Of a DNA stretch of 64,000 nt, positions 1 to 12,177 are shown one piece after another. The position numbers were made by a program, and so were the translations under genes. The notes below the pieces were generated by a model. It made no database searches, was not told the origin of the DNA, and saw nothing but the letters and a program-made list of their open reading frames with translations. Within the stretch, counting starts at the first letter, position 1; the number at the start of each line of letters is the position of its first letter. The DNA comes from Parasponia andersonii (Eukaryota; Streptophyta; Magnoliopsida; Rosales; Cannabaceae): NCBI GenBank assembly GCA_002914805.1, contig JXTB01000899.1:1-64000 (forward strand), written 5' to 3'.

Positions 1-195
1 GTCAAGAAGTAAAAAGAATGTCAAGTGTTATCACTGTGGCAAGAAAGGGCACGTCAAAAGGGAGTGTTGGCAACTCAAGAAGAATGGAGATTCTAGAAGA
101 AAGGACCCCGAGTCATCAAATACTCAGGGGAATGTTGCAAATACTTCAAATTATGAAGAAATCCTGTATAGTGAAGCAGCAACAATTTCTAAGTA
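1..195 (+). mobile_element. Ty1/Copia gag remnant (zinc knuckle)
   Basis: The + strand encodes a CCHC zinc knuckle of Copia gag type (C-x2-C-x4-H-x4-C, reading CYHCGKKGHVKREC), followed by a short polar tail. Nothing else of the element is in the window; the rest would lie to the left. It abuts the truncated Ulp1-type gene on the opposite strand at about 190-200, so this edge marks either an insertion point or a later deletion. It is a fossil fragment. Its zinc knuckle differs from that of the Copia element at the right end of the window, so it is probably another family. Confidence 0.7.
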
Positions 196-736
196 CATAC
201 ATTAGATTTAAGACATTCACCACTATATAACAACTGAAACCACCATATCTTATGGCTAATTGTATCAATGGCAAAGTCAAATAGTTTCTCGAGTAAATTA
301 GTATCATCTGTAAACATCTTCCTCCTACACAAAAAATGACAATAAGAAAAATAAATAGTATAGTTATCAAAAGTAACCAATATAATAAATATGATAAAAT
401 TAGGGAAAAAAAAGTATTAAAAAAAGTTATTACTTGTTGTCTGGTTTCAAGCCCTTTTCAAACCAACTATTGAACTTAGTATCCATATTGGAATCAGCTT
501 CAGCCAATAAATCTGTCTTGAAAGGATATAAACCTTTCACTTTCCTTTTGGCAATATAATTTTTCTTTGGCTCTTGAATATGTTTAGAAGACCCAAAAAT
601 ATTAATGTATGGTGATTTCAATTGAGCTCTGGGTTTTGGTTCACGTTTTGAAACTACAGAGGTAAATTCAACAAACTTGCATTCTGAACTAGATCCAATA
701 TAAGGAACAATTGCCTTGGACTCATCCTGAAAAATA

Positions 737-762
737 GTAATAATAATAATAATAATAAGTAT
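737..762. repeat. (AAT)n microsatellite
   Basis: Run of AAT/ATA units in an intron of the Ulp1-type pseudogene. Confidence 0.85.
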
Positions 763-1079
763 AAGTTACTAAATAAGAAGTAGCCTTTAAAGATCCTCAA
801 AGTAACTCGACTATAAACTAAGTGTCATGAAAAATTTTATCGTATTCTTAGTCGCATAAGCACTTCTAATAACATCATCAATGGTGTCCAAGTCTAGACT
901 ATCGAAAAACTCAGCACATGACTCCATCTTAATATCTTGATGTTCTTCATCCTTGCTAACCTCAATATTTTCATTCACTTTGTCAAGATTTTCAGATTGT
1001 ATACAATGTTGGCTAGCATCATCCTGGAAAAAGAAAAGTAGGTGAACAAAATAAGACAAAAAAGGTTTGTGTATAAGTA

Positions 1080-1870
1080 ACCTGATATGTTACCCAAAGT
1101 ATCACAATGTATCAAGTAACCTATCTAGTTACCTGTGGTAACCAGCAATTTCCATAGGGGAAAAAAGAGAAAAAATTTCAAAATACTAGCAAATTACCTG
1201 TTGCTCAACTACAGACCTATCCTCTGGTTATTTAAACTCTTCATTACCAACACAAAAAGGCCGATCAGCCTAAAATATTCAAGAAGCAATTATCAATATC
1301 CACAAAAAGTAACTTTGAATACGTAAAAGAGACAGATACGAAAGAAATAACAACAAAGACTAATAATATCATTTGTGCATAGCCAAAGTATCAAAAAGTA
1401 ACCTATCCAGTTACTTATGGTAACTATCTGATTACTAATGCTAATGATAATAAGGGAAAAAAGAGCAAAAGTTCCAAGATGCTAGCAAATTACCTGCTGC
1501 TCAACTACATGGATATCATGTGGTTATTTAAACTCTTCATTACTAACACAAACAGGTTGATCATCCTAAAAAATATAAGAAACAACTATCAATATCCACA
1601 AAAAGTAACTTCGAATAACTAAAAGAGACAGATACTTAAGAAACAACAACAAATACTAATAATATCACTTGTCACAGCCAAAGTATCACAAAGTAACCTA
1701 TCTAGTTACTTACGGTAACTGTTTGATTACTAATGGTAACTGATAGTTTCCAAAACAGAACCAAAAAAGTTTCAGTTTCCTTGGAAATTACCTGCTTCTC
1801 ATCATTATGCTCATTCTCTGGCTTTTTAATCTCTTTATTACTAGCACCAACAGAATCAGCCTAAAAAACT
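1080..1870 (-). repeat. Three tandem ~297-bp units, each with one small exon
   Basis: Exons ending at 1792, 1494 and 1198 are spaced 298 and 296 bp apart. Each unit repeats a 69-72 nt exon, its TTTTTAG acceptor, its GTAATT donor and an intron rich in GTAAC motifs. The copy at 1792-1860 is open for 23 codons. The copies at 1494-1565 and 1198-1269 share a TAA at the same codon, so they share a more recent ancestor. Confidence 0.8.
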
Positions 1871-4017
1871 AAGAAACAACAATTAATATCTATAATAGTA
1901 CAATAACAAAATAATTTAAGTATCTAAACTACTCATACATACCACTGTTTCCTTTTCTTTATCATTAGTAGCTTCACCAACCACCACACCTTCCATCTGA
2001 TCCTCAGGCAAGTCAAAAAGAATGTCACTAGGACTAAATTGAAATGCAACTGCAGGTTTTCCCATTTTTTTTTTCGAATTTCAACGAAAAGAGATATCAA
2101 ACCACCAAATTTTAAAGTGATATAATCTTTAATATCTTTTGAAAATGAAGACATTTCTTTAAGAATAGCGTTCTGAGTCTCCTCAATCTTTTTAATCCTT
2201 TGATTAAGCTCATTGATGGAGGATTGAAAAAACTCCTAAAAAAATATCATAATAAATATTATATAAGATAAAAACTAAATCAGAATATATAACTAAAAAA
2301 AATACAAAAATTAACTTACTGTTTGACTCTTTGGTTGTGGAAGTCGAAGTTTCTGTCACTCGGGTAACTCGAACAGGAGGATCCTCAAAATCATCATCAT
2401 CTTGACCAATTTTTTCTGAACTATTAAGATTCCACCCGACACTCGGCCTTTTCTTCTCCACATCAGAGAGAGAAAATCCCTTAATCTTTATCTGTAATAA
2501 TAAAAAATATAGATATTAAGATATGAAATATATAGTAAATAACCTACATACTAGTAGTAAGCTAAAAACAAAAAATACTAAAAAAGTACCTTCTTAGATC
2601 CAAAAATATTTGTCTCAAGATCTTCATAATGTGGCGAACGAGAAGACTTCCAATTGAGTATACGAGAGTAACCATAATCCGCTGATTCACAAACAGACCC
2701 ATCCAAAGATGACATACACTCATAAAACCACAATTGCAAAGCTAAGGGAAACCCATATAATTTGCAAGATTCTGTTCCTTTCTTGGAACCAATCATGACA
2801 TTAATTTTCTCTTTGTCTCTTAATGCAGACCTTAAGTGCTTAAAGGTAATAGTCCTGAATGCCTTCTCCCAAGGATAATTATTGAAATCTTTACTGTCAG
2901 CCATTTAAAAATGCACATCCTCAACCAACTTGTCCTTGTGTTTTGTGAAAATGAAATTACTAATCAAATAAACTAAACCCATTTTCACGCAATCCTCATC
3001 ATTATCAAAGGTCGTGCTAATAAAAATATCTTCCAACTTTTTCCTGCTAATTTTCTTTTCACTCCCAAAATACTTCTCTTTCAACCTAATATCATCAGAC
3101 ATAAACCTATTCTGATCAGTATCACCTACACAATGCAAACCCAAAACAACCTCAAACTCTTCAATGCTAAATTTAAGTTTGTGCCTTCCAATATCAAACC
3201 ACATTTGATCATTATCAGTCCGGTAAACCTCCCTAAACAAAATATGATGAACTAACTGTGGTTGAAACACCAAAGAAGGTATACTCAAAAAATGTCCAAA
3301 ACAAGTCTTCTGGAAAAGCTTTTTCTGTGAATCAGTGAGCTTTTTCCCAATTTTTGTGATAACAGAATAAGAAAAATTGCTATTCACTTTACAATAAAGC
3401 CAGTTCACAGGCTTGATTCTAAGATCCCAAATCTAAATCCAAAAACAAAGCCAAAAATGATACAATTAGTAGAAATTATTGTTCTAAATAAAACAAGTAT
3501 AATATTAAGAACAAAGGTTACTAATGGTAACGGACTCAAGTAAAAAACAATAAATACGGTCATCCAAAACAACAATAGAGATCTAACTAGATGCTAGATC
3601 CATAGTAAACAAAAATTACTTTTACATGCAAAGAAAAAAAATATAAACGAATGATAGAAATATATAAAATAGAAACATAACTTGTAATAAATTGAGATTA
3701 CTCTCAGTGCTAAACATAATGAAACATAGCTATTTTTGCAGGTAAATAAGGATAGACAAGACCAAAAATATCTAAACAGTAGCAAAGCCAAAATGAATTT
3801 TAAAAATAAGGAAATGAAAAGAAAAATAGTGAATACATACAGATGGAATGTCGTCCATGGAAGTTGAAGAAATCGCAAAAACCTTTCTTTTTTTGGCTAT
3901 ATTTTCTTTAGCAACTATCGCCCTCTTCAAACCGCCTTTCACAGATTCCTTCCTGCCGGTTGTTGCTGATTTTGAAGTCGGCACAGGGGAACCTGAACTA
4001 GAGCGAAGAATCTCCAT

Positions 4018-5099
4018 ATTCAGATTCTTAGTGCCACACAGAAAAAACACTAGAAAACCTCAAAACCACTAATGAAACAAGAAAATGGAAATGGAACAAT
4101 GAAGAGGATGAAGATTAGAGAGAGAAGTTTAGAGAGGATCATGCAAAATTGAAGATGGAAATATTAGAGACTGAAATAATGAGAGAGAGAGAGAGGGAAA
4201 AAATAAAAATAAAAGACGGATACTGACCCCTTAGAATATCTCAAAATGAAAAGAATGAACCTTTAAAAAACTTGGTATTTTTCAAACAAACAGGCCTAAA
4301 AAGATAGAATTCAATATCAGTCCAGGATTTTCCCAACAAATAAATAGTAGCGAAATTTTTCAACTTACCTCGTATTTTAATCACACACACGAGACCTAAA
4401 TTCCTCGTATATTATTCGAGGCACGGAGGTAATGTAATTTTAAGCCTTATTTAAAATTGGTGAGTTTCTTTGCCTAAATATGAAGACTTGTTTCGAGAGT
4501 TGTTTTTACCATGCTTCTATAATTCAGGTGATGTTTGATTGTTTATGAATAGTTGATTTTTTTTTTCATAAATGGATAGATTGATTATTGGGTAATGTTT
4601 ATAATATTGGATATAGAATAATAGGTAATGGTGATAAGACCTTATGGTAGCACTTTAGGGGACAAGGTGTGAAAAGGAATATTAGCTAAATATAAAGTAA
4701 ATAGAGTAGTAAACAAGAGGGGGTAGTTACCTGGAGGATATGGAGACAAGGTGATATGCCATTGATTTGTTTTTTTGTTGTTATTAAGTGCTTCAAATGC
4801 CATATATATATATATATATTTATTTATAGAGCCAACAAAAGTCGGCTAACTTTAGCAAAATAGTTTTTTTTTTTTTTAAAATATGAACTTCACCAAAATA
4901 GCTAGACTTTTAACTTCAGTCGGTCACTTTTGCTTATGTGGTCATTATTTGGTTTATTGATTGTTTTAATATTATTGACACAATAATTTAGATAGTTTAT
5001 ATTATTATTGATCGATGAATAGACTAGATAAATCTAGAAATATGCAACAATATCTAAAGTGATGTATCTTAAGGAGTTCGTTGTAATGTGTAGCAGTGA
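4018..5099. other. 5' flank of the Ulp1-type gene and AT-rich spacer
   Basis: Contains a (GA)n run at about 4178-4196, likely in the 5' UTR of the minus-strand gene, and a (TA)n run near 4801-4820. I could not define terminal inverted repeats of a Mutator-like carrier here. No gene is seen. Confidence 0.5.
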
Positions 5100-5560
5100 T
5101 AAAATGACAATTAACAAGAGTTGCAAAACTAAGATATCGTAGGTCTCAAAAATATTTGGAAGGTGTAAATGATTTTATTAATAGGCAAAGAATTTTGTAG
5201 ATGAAAGAGGAAAAGTGAGATGTCCTTGCAAGATATGCGTCAATATGCTATTCGAAACAATTTTAAATGTAAAGTCCCATATTATATGTCATGGGTTTGA
5301 TGAGAAATATACCCAGTGGACATTCCACGGAGAAGTTTCTCATGAGGTCCTTCTAATATCAAATGACTTTGAGGAAGAGATGTTAGATGTACTAATGATT
5401 TCATGGGTCCAAATAACAATGAAACTATTAATGATGGTGGGCAATGGGATTAACTAGATATGGCCAGCAATACGATGATCTATTTGCAAAGGTTGAAGCA
5501 GAGTTGTTTTCAAATAATTATTCCCATTTATGTTTTCAAATATAAAATTGACGAAGATAA
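5100..5560 (+). pseudogene. CACTA (En/Spm) transposase-associated domain remnant
   Basis: The + strand encodes the N-terminal transposase-associated zinc-binding domain found in front of TNP2-type CACTA transposases. Visible motifs are KYLEGVNDFI, AKNFVDERGK, RCPCKICVN and a GFDEKYTQWTFHGE block. A QYDDLF-KVEAELF stretch further on matches the family's usual linker. The frame shifts by one base near 5172-5180 and stops follow; the catalytic TNP2 domain and the CACTA ends are absent. It is a short, decayed DNA-transposon fragment lying next to the Gypsy LTR remnant that begins at about 5650. Confidence 0.75.
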
Positions 5561-5649
5561 CACTGATGCAGATGACAGTGAGTGTAATAATGATAATGAT
5601 GATTTGGATTGTTGATTGTATTTTTCTATTTGCATAATGTTTGCAAATA

Positions 5650-6267
5650 TGTTTTACGAGTATTATATATATATATATATATGGATCATTATATATATAT
5701 ATTGGATTTGAACAACCATGATTTTTCATTATTAAAATATTTTCGATCGAGGTAACTGTTTTTCTTACTATGCATTGTATGCTCACTCCCTTCCTCATTT
5801 TTTTAGATGATGTCTAGTGCAACCTTAGTGATCAAGAGGAGTAAGAGGTCATCTTAATTATAGTTCGTTGTCTTAATAATACTTGAAGTATATTGTTGTG
5901 GCATCTGAACTGTTTTGGTTTTGTTTTAGCATTGAACCCAGATTACTACATTCTATTTTTGTCTGTGAACTTATGTATGCCGTTCTGGTATTTGATTCTG
6001 ATGTGGATGATGATAACGCTTGGACTTATAACTGATTTACGTTTTCAGTATTTATTCAATGTATATTTAATGGTGTATATGAACTGTAGGAGAGATTTAC
6101 GGGATGAAATTCCAATTGTTTTATTTAAATGGATCGTTTTATAAAACTAGAAATTTTTGATACTTTTCAAATAAATTAAGAAATTTCTTATCTTTGTAAA
6201 ATTTTCTTAATTTCTTATCTTTGTAAAATTTTCTTTCTACCACTAGCCCTAGTTTTGGGTTATGATA
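5650..6267 (+). repeat. Partial 5' LTR of the Tekay-type element
   Basis: Matches, in reverse complement, about 53692-54300 of the solo LTR. It ends in GGTTATGATA where the solo LTR has GGTCGTGACA. The 5' two thirds of the roughly 2.1-kb LTR are missing. A (TA)n run at about 5665-5700 sits at its start. Confidence 0.75.
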
Positions 6268-6274
6268 GAAGTTT

Positions 6275-6292
6275 TGGTATCAGAGCTTTGAG
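6275..6292 (+). other. Primer-binding site (initiator tRNA-Met type)
   Basis: TGGTATCAGAGC directly after the LTR end is the usual initiator-Met tRNA PBS of plant LTR elements and fixes the + orientation. Confidence 0.8.
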
Positions 6293-9200
6293 TTTAATAA
6301 CTCAGACGTATCACCATTAAACTAAATTGAAGTTGATTTTTATGACAAGTAATTATTATTATCGTATTAATAATTTGACATATTATTTCAGACTTTTAAG
6401 GATGCCTCCGAGAAGAGTTCCGAGGCACCAATCGGGTGCCGAATCTCCTCGTCCGAATTTCACTCATCTGATCGAGGTAATGCAGCAGACATTTGCTCAG
6501 ATGAGCAATCTAGACTATCAGCCTTCAGCTCCGAGGGAACGTTAGTTGGATCAGTCTAATCATCTCCAACGATTCATGTGTCTCCAGCTAAGGCATTTTG
6601 ATAGTATACTGGAAGCTCTCACTGCAATTGCTTGGTTGTGTGAGATAGAAAGACACTTTCAGGCCCTTCGTATTCCGGTTGAGTTTTGGGTTGTGTTTGC
6701 TGTTACTTGTTTGATGGGAAGTACTATTCACTGGTGGGAGACAATGGAATGAATGCAAGATGTGATGGGTCTGATTTAAGAGGACTTTGAATAGATTTTC
6801 AAGGCCAAGTATGCCAATGAGAATCAACAAGATGAAGTTGTGAACCAGTTTGAGATTTTGATTAAGGGTAAAAGAATGGTGAATGAGTACATGATTGAGT
6901 TTACTGAGTTGGCAAGTATTGCTTTTGGATCAAGTACGAGTGAGAAGTACTAAGTTGCCAAGTTTAGGAGTCGTCTGAATTGGAACATTTTCAACAAGAT
7001 TTGTACTCAGACTTTCTGTACTCTTCCTGAGATTGTAGTGGCTGCCCAGCGGGCAGAGGTCATCAAAGAGGGATTGGATTTTCGGAGGAACCAAGGAAGA
7101 GGGAATGATAGGAAAGTCACCAGAAGGGACTAGGAGTAGTGGTCAGCCCAGGGTACTCTGAACAATAGGAGCTCGAATACTAGTGGTTCTTCAGGGGGTG
7201 GCAGAGGTAGTCCGTATGGAGGACTTTTTGTTTATGGCCAGCAGAGTCATCAGAAAGAGTGTCCCAACAGTCTGTAGAAATATCCTCTTTCTCAAGAAGG
7301 ATAACACCGTAATAGTCGTAGGGTGTGTCGTAGAATTTTGCTTCCCCTCAGCCTTATCAGTACTAGTACTACCCTCAGGGTTTTACTCAGAGTTTTCCGA
7401 CTCCTCAGGGAGTTAAGGTGGGTATGAATATGGTAGTAGTGATCCAGAATCCAGCAGTAGCCGTCTTGGCCAATGGAAGAAGCAACAAAGGGAAAGGAAA
7501 GGTGACTGGCCAAGCCTATGCTTTTACTAGGGCAGACGACACTCAGGATCACACCGGCCGAGGTGTTGTTGACAGTATGATCCTTCTTTCACACTCTTGG
7601 GCATATGTTTTTTTTTATATTAGTGCTTCCCATTCATTCATATCCTTATTGTTTGCTCAATTGTTGGGGTTAGAATTTTTCGATTTGGATTATGTATTGA
7701 TGTTGGGTACACCTATGAGAGGAGTAGCCGATGTGTCTAATGTGTGTAAGTCTTGTCCAGTTATGGTTGGTGATAGGATGCTTCTTGTCGATTTGATTGT
7801 GTTGCCAATGGGACAGTATGACGTGATACTTAGCATGGATTAGTTGTTAAAGTAAGTTCGAGTCGTTGTAGACTGTCATACAAAGCGTGTGACTCTTTTT
7901 CTTAGTGATAGGCACCTTATTGCCTATCAAGCTAGAATAAGTTTATTAAAGCCTAGTCCTATTCTGAAAGCATGCATGAGTGGAAGAAAGAAACTCGAGT
8001 TTCTAAAAGTAGAGCTTAGTGTATGAGTAGAGCTCAGCCAGGTTCTATTCCAACCTATCACATGACTTTTGCTGAGATGGAAGAATTAAGAGAACAGTTA
8101 GACGATCTGCTTTCCAACAGCTTCATTCCTAGTAGCACTTCCCGCTTGGGGTGCCCCTGTTTTGTTTGCGAAGAAAGATAATGGTTCGTTGAGACTTTGT
8201 GTGGACTACAGAAAGTTGAATTAGATGACGGTGAAGAACAAGTCTCCTTTGCCAAGGATAGACGAGTTGTTTGATCAACTCGGTTGTTCGAGGTTCTTCT
8301 CTAAGATTGATTTAAGGTCTAGTTATCATCAGTTGAAGATAAGAGAAGATGACATACTTAAGACAGCATTTAGAACTCAATATAGTCACTTTGAGTTTCT
8401 GGTGATGCCGTTTGTTTTGGCAAATACTCTTGCAGCCTTTATAGATCTCATGAATTAGATCTTCAGGCCATTTTTAGACCATTTTATGGTTGTGTTCGTC
8501 GAGACATCCTGGTATATTCTAAGACTTAAGAAGAGTATGACGAACATCTTAGGATAGTACTTAAGACCTTGAGAGATCATCAGTTGTATGCCAAGAAATC
8601 GAAGTGCGACTTTTAGATATCAGAAATGAAGTTCTTAAAGCATTTAATTTCTCAGGAAGGTATGTCAATCAATCCCGCTAAGATAAAAGCTATTATGGAG
8701 TGGGAGAGAACAAGAAATATGATAGAGGTGTAGAGTTTCCTTGGCTTGGCAGGCTATTACTGCCATTTTGTGCAAGATTTCTAGAAGATTGCTTTGCTTT
8801 TGATGAAGTTGACCAGGAAGGATGTCAAGTTTGTTTGGGATCACAAAAGCGAAGAAGCTTTTATCAGGTTGAAGCACAGTTTGATCATCACACCAATTCT
8901 TACTATTCTTGACAATAACGAGCCTTATGTGGTTTATACCGATGCTAAAAAACGGGTTTGGGATGTGTCTTGATACAGAATGGTCGAGTTGTGGCTTACT
9001 CTTCTCGTCAGTTGAAGCCACATGAGAAGAACTATCCTACCCATGATCTGGAACTTGCAGCGGTGATCTTTGCATTGAAGATTTGGCGATGTTGCTTGTA
9101 TGGTGTGAAGTTCGACATATTCCCCGATCATAAGAGTTTGAAATATCTCTTTACTCAGAAGGATCTGAACTTGAGACAACGAAGATATGTTGAGTATATG

Positions 9201-9400
9201 GAGGATTATGACTTCGACCTACAGTATCATCCTGGTAAGGCCAACATTATAGCTGATGCATTGAGTAAGAATCCTTGCAGTATACTAGCTACATTAGTGT
9301 TTGAAGATTAGAGGAACTCAGTTACGATTGGTGACTATAACTTATAGTACTTTGAGAACTATCACACCCATGATTTGCCATAATTGAAATTACTGAAGCT

Positions 9401-9737
9401 GTCAGTGATCTAATTTTCTTTTCTGCTTTCATCAGGAGAGTTGATAACTATTTGAGCGTGAAGTAGGTTACTAAATACATCTCAGATGAACCTTGGGGCT
9501 GGTGTAAGTCCCCTTCGAAGTTGTGAATGTTTTTCCTCGAGCAAAGTAGTTATCATTCCAAATATACCTGACATAAGATGAGAGGAATAATCGATGTGAG
9601 AAAGGGAGAAATTATCAATATAAAGTAGCAGAACTATGTTAAGTTGATTGTGCTAGCTTTCATGTTTTGCCCTGTGTGTGCAATATTTAACATTAATTTA
9701 ACAACAACCAGTCACGTGATTAGTAGAGAAATGAGCC
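9401..9737. other. Unassigned spacer
   Basis: Sequence after the last recognisable RNase H-proximal Gypsy sequence. No coding frame or repeat structure stands out; it may be decayed element or host DNA. Confidence 0.4.
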
Positions 9738-11127
9738 AAAATGAAACAAATTAAAAGTCTAGGTGCCAATTTAGGGATGTTTTGAAGTTCAAGAGCTAAA
9801 AGAGGTAATTACAGATGTTAACTGGGTCGTGTCGTGTCGGCCCATGTATATTTAGTTGTGGCACATTTGTACATTGTGTCATGTCGTGCTCGGCCTACTA
9901 CGTGTATAGCCTATTACGTGCATGTGCCCGTGTCGTGTATGTGATGTGCATGTACCCAATTTCTTGTCGTAATTGTGCCATCAACACGCTATTATTATGC
10001 TTGTCTATTTTTGGACCTAATTGTTCCCATTTTCGATATTATGCTATTATCGTGCTTGTTTTCGGTATTGGCTATTTTCTATGGCTAATCATGCTCATTT
10101 CTGATATTATGCTATTTTCATATTAATTGCATTCGTTTTATATATTATGTTATTTTCATGTCTAATTGTGTTTATTTTTTTATTATGTTATTATTATATC
10201 TAATTTTGCTCATTTTTTTATATCATATATAATTTCAAGTCTAATTATTTCTATTTTCAAACTTTTATTATTTTTGTTCTATAATCATGCTCATTTTTTT
10301 TTTTCAGATTTAGTTATTTTAATAATATTAGACATATTTCCTTTTAAGTAATTATGAATTATGAATCGTTAATTACCATGACATTGAGAGAAATTATTTG
10401 AAATTGAGATAACTTTTATATAAAAATAATTTTGAATTGAAATATTAGAGTGTACATGAGAAAAAATAATTAATTTGAATTTCTATAGTTAGAGTATTTT
10501 TTTTTTGTAAAGTCTATAGTTAGAATATATTTTAACTAATTTGGCGTCTATTCAAATTATATTAATATGTATAACTCAAAAGTTATGATTGACACATAAA
10601 CTGTATTTTTCTTTCTTAACATTTTTAGGATTTTCTATTGAAGGTGAATTTTTCTTTAGATTCTTAATATCTTTAAATTTCTTTGGCTTAAACTTATTAA
10701 CTTTTAGAACCTTTTCATTTAAAAAGATTAGAAATTAACGTAATATGTATAAAATATATTATTTTTTCTTAGAAAATATTTTAATCTTTATTTTCCTAAT
10801 TTATTTTACTTTTATTGTATTAAAATAATGCCCAAAAAATTAAAATAAATTTAAAATAAGTATATTTTTTGTAAACTAATTATTTTTTTAATCATGTCTG
10901 TTATGCATGTCGTGTCATATGCTGGACCAGCCCAAACAAAATTATTAATCGTATTGTGCCCTGTCAGGTACAATAACTAATGATGCCACCAGAGGTGATA
11001 GTTCGGAGGCCAAAATGGGATACGTTTTATTCATATTTAACGTTTTGATAATGTTAGGGGCTAAAATGAAATAAATTAAAAGTTTAGTTGCCATTTTTGG
11101 GATGTTTTGAAGTTTATGTGCCAAAAT
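9738..11127. repeat. 1.4-kb AT-rich segment bounded by ~65-bp direct repeats
   Basis: About 65 bp at 9738-9802 recur at 11064-11127 in the same orientation, sharing the blocks AATTAAAAGT and GGGATGTTTTGAAGTT. Between them lies an AT-rich segment whose left end (from about 9827) is rich in GTGTCGTGTC words and whose right end (about 10905-10920) has ATGTCGTGTCATATG. This suggests an inserted nonautonomous element or a segmental duplication. No protein-coding capacity is convincing. Confidence 0.5.
9990..10310 (+). repeat. Degenerate minisatellite, ~40-bp unit
   Basis: About seven imperfect units of roughly 38-60 bp with a consensus like TATTATGCTATTTTC then ATGTCTAATTGTGCTCATTTTT. Open frames across it are low-complexity by-products. 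Confidence 0.65.
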
Positions 11128-11386
11128 AAGACATGAGTGATATACATTTTATTATAAGGCTTAGAGTTCATTTTGTCTTGTTGTATTTATTTTCTCCTCA
11201 GCTTTTCTTACTAGTTATGATGTTTCTTCTTCTTTTTAATTTTTTTATTCTATTTTTCAGCACAAGGAAAAGAAAAGGATTTTTTTAGGGAGTAAATGAA
11301 GGAGGTAAGTAGGGAGAAGAATTATCATCTTTAGATTTTTAAATATGTCCTCTTTAGTCATTTCCTTTCATTTTGTTAATTATGCC
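11128..11386. other. Short unassigned spacer
   Basis: AT-rich spacer up to the Tat-type LTR. It ends in ATGCC, a possible target-site copy with no partner at the truncated 3' LTR. Confidence 0.4.
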
Positions 11387-12174
11387 TGTAGAGCTCGTTC
11401 CTAGATCATGTACTACGTGGAAGATTAAGTGACATAACAGGTTATAGGAGGGCATACCGTTCGACATGTGTTCAGAGTGAATACTTAAAAGCCACGCGAA
11501 TCGCACGTGATACCGCATGGGCCCATGGGCTGTTCGAGGCCAGGGACAAATCCATCCCAGACCCTGGACGGGTTCGGCCCAGTCCAATTCTTACCTCGAT
11601 AGCTGGGGATCAGGAGCCTCGAGGGTCTTCTGCCAGAAGACCATAGGAGGCAGCGCACTGTTCCAGACCCAAATAGGGCATTTAATGCTATCCTAGGTAG
11701 GTACGCACATTAGGTAAACCGTCCTGACAGAACAGCGGTTTGTCAAAGTCTCGCCTCCGACAGGCTCGAGTCATAGGGGATGGCAGAAAGCAGGCCACGA
11801 AGATGCAAGGAAAATCACGATAATCACGACCCATGATTTCTGGAGTAAGTCATGATGAAAAAAGGTACTCGATCCTAGGATTGAGAGCCAGAAAGCTCCT
11901 AGATCCAGGATTATATATATGAGCCTTGCTTCCCCCTCTGGGGAGAAGATATACAGATAGACATATACAGAGAAAAACCTACTCTTTGCTACTCAACCTC
12001 AGGGATAAATAACTAACTTAAGCATCGGCGAATCATTATAGGTGGCCACCCCTGCGTCTTCGACCTGACCTGAACTTAAAAGCACTCTGGGATAGCAAGG
12101 ATACATGGACAGTTGGTAGATATAACATCAGCAGTTCAGAGATATATAGACAGATGGTAAGAATCGCATCAACA
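11387..12174 (+). repeat. 5' LTR of the Tat-type element
   Basis: Begins TGTAGAGCTCG and ends GCATCAACA just before the PBS, 788 bp. The TATATATGAGCCTTGCTTCC stretch (about 11914) is a likely TATA/transcription-start region and is repeated in the 3' LTR. Confidence 0.85.
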
Positions 12175-12177
12175 GTT

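Larger units (their letters stand above)
201..4017 (-). pseudogene. DUF1985 / Ulp1-type (C48 peptidase-like) multi-exon gene, broken
   Basis: This is a multi-exon gene of the plant family that joins DUF1985 to a C-terminal Ulp1 (SUMO-protease-like) domain, often spread by Mutator-like transposons. Readable exons, in transcript order, are 4017-3841 (ATG at 4017, basic, NLS-like KKRK), 3432-2590 (DUF1985, with KTCFGHFLSIPSLVF, LVHHILFREV, FEVVLGLHCVGD and YPWEKAF), 2491-2320, about 2235-1943 (coiled-coil start), 1860-1792, 1565-1494, 1269-1198, from 1023, 726-434 and 324-201. The last exon carries HKIWWFQLLYSGE, which in relatives lies just before the peptidase core. The catalytic His/Asp/Cys region is missing because the sequence meets a Copia fragment. 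An in-frame TAA at 2905-2907 splits DUF1985, two of three copies of a small exon carry a TAA, and an A-run near 2065-2075 appears to shift frame. It is almost certainly a pseudogene. The exon 3/4 junction phase and the 3' end of the exon starting at 1023 are uncertain. Confidence 0.75.
5650..9400 (+). mobile_element. Ty3/Gypsy chromovirus, Tekay/Del type, decayed and truncated
   Basis: Fossil LTR retrotransposon in + orientation. Parts in order: 3' portion of a 5' LTR (about 5650-6267, matching the solo LTR at 53692-55795), PBS at 6275, gag from 6401 (MPPRRVPRHQSG), a protease region near 7560-7850 (HSFISLLFAQLLGLEF), reverse transcriptase near 8050-8900 ([29 protein letters not shown]) and RNase H at about 8930-9310 ([34 protein letters not shown]). 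Integrase, chromodomain and 3' LTR are not seen. The element is broken in many places in every domain and looks old. Confidence 0.85.

Noticed and set aside
5893-6144. 83-codon frame as a small membrane protein
   Set aside because: It lies inside the LTR remnant homologous to the solo LTR at 53.7 kb; hydrophobicity comes from T-rich codons.
9815-10351. Cys- and Phe-rich frames as secreted or membrane peptides
   Set aside because: They are translations of a GTGTCGTGTC-rich start and a T-rich minisatellite.
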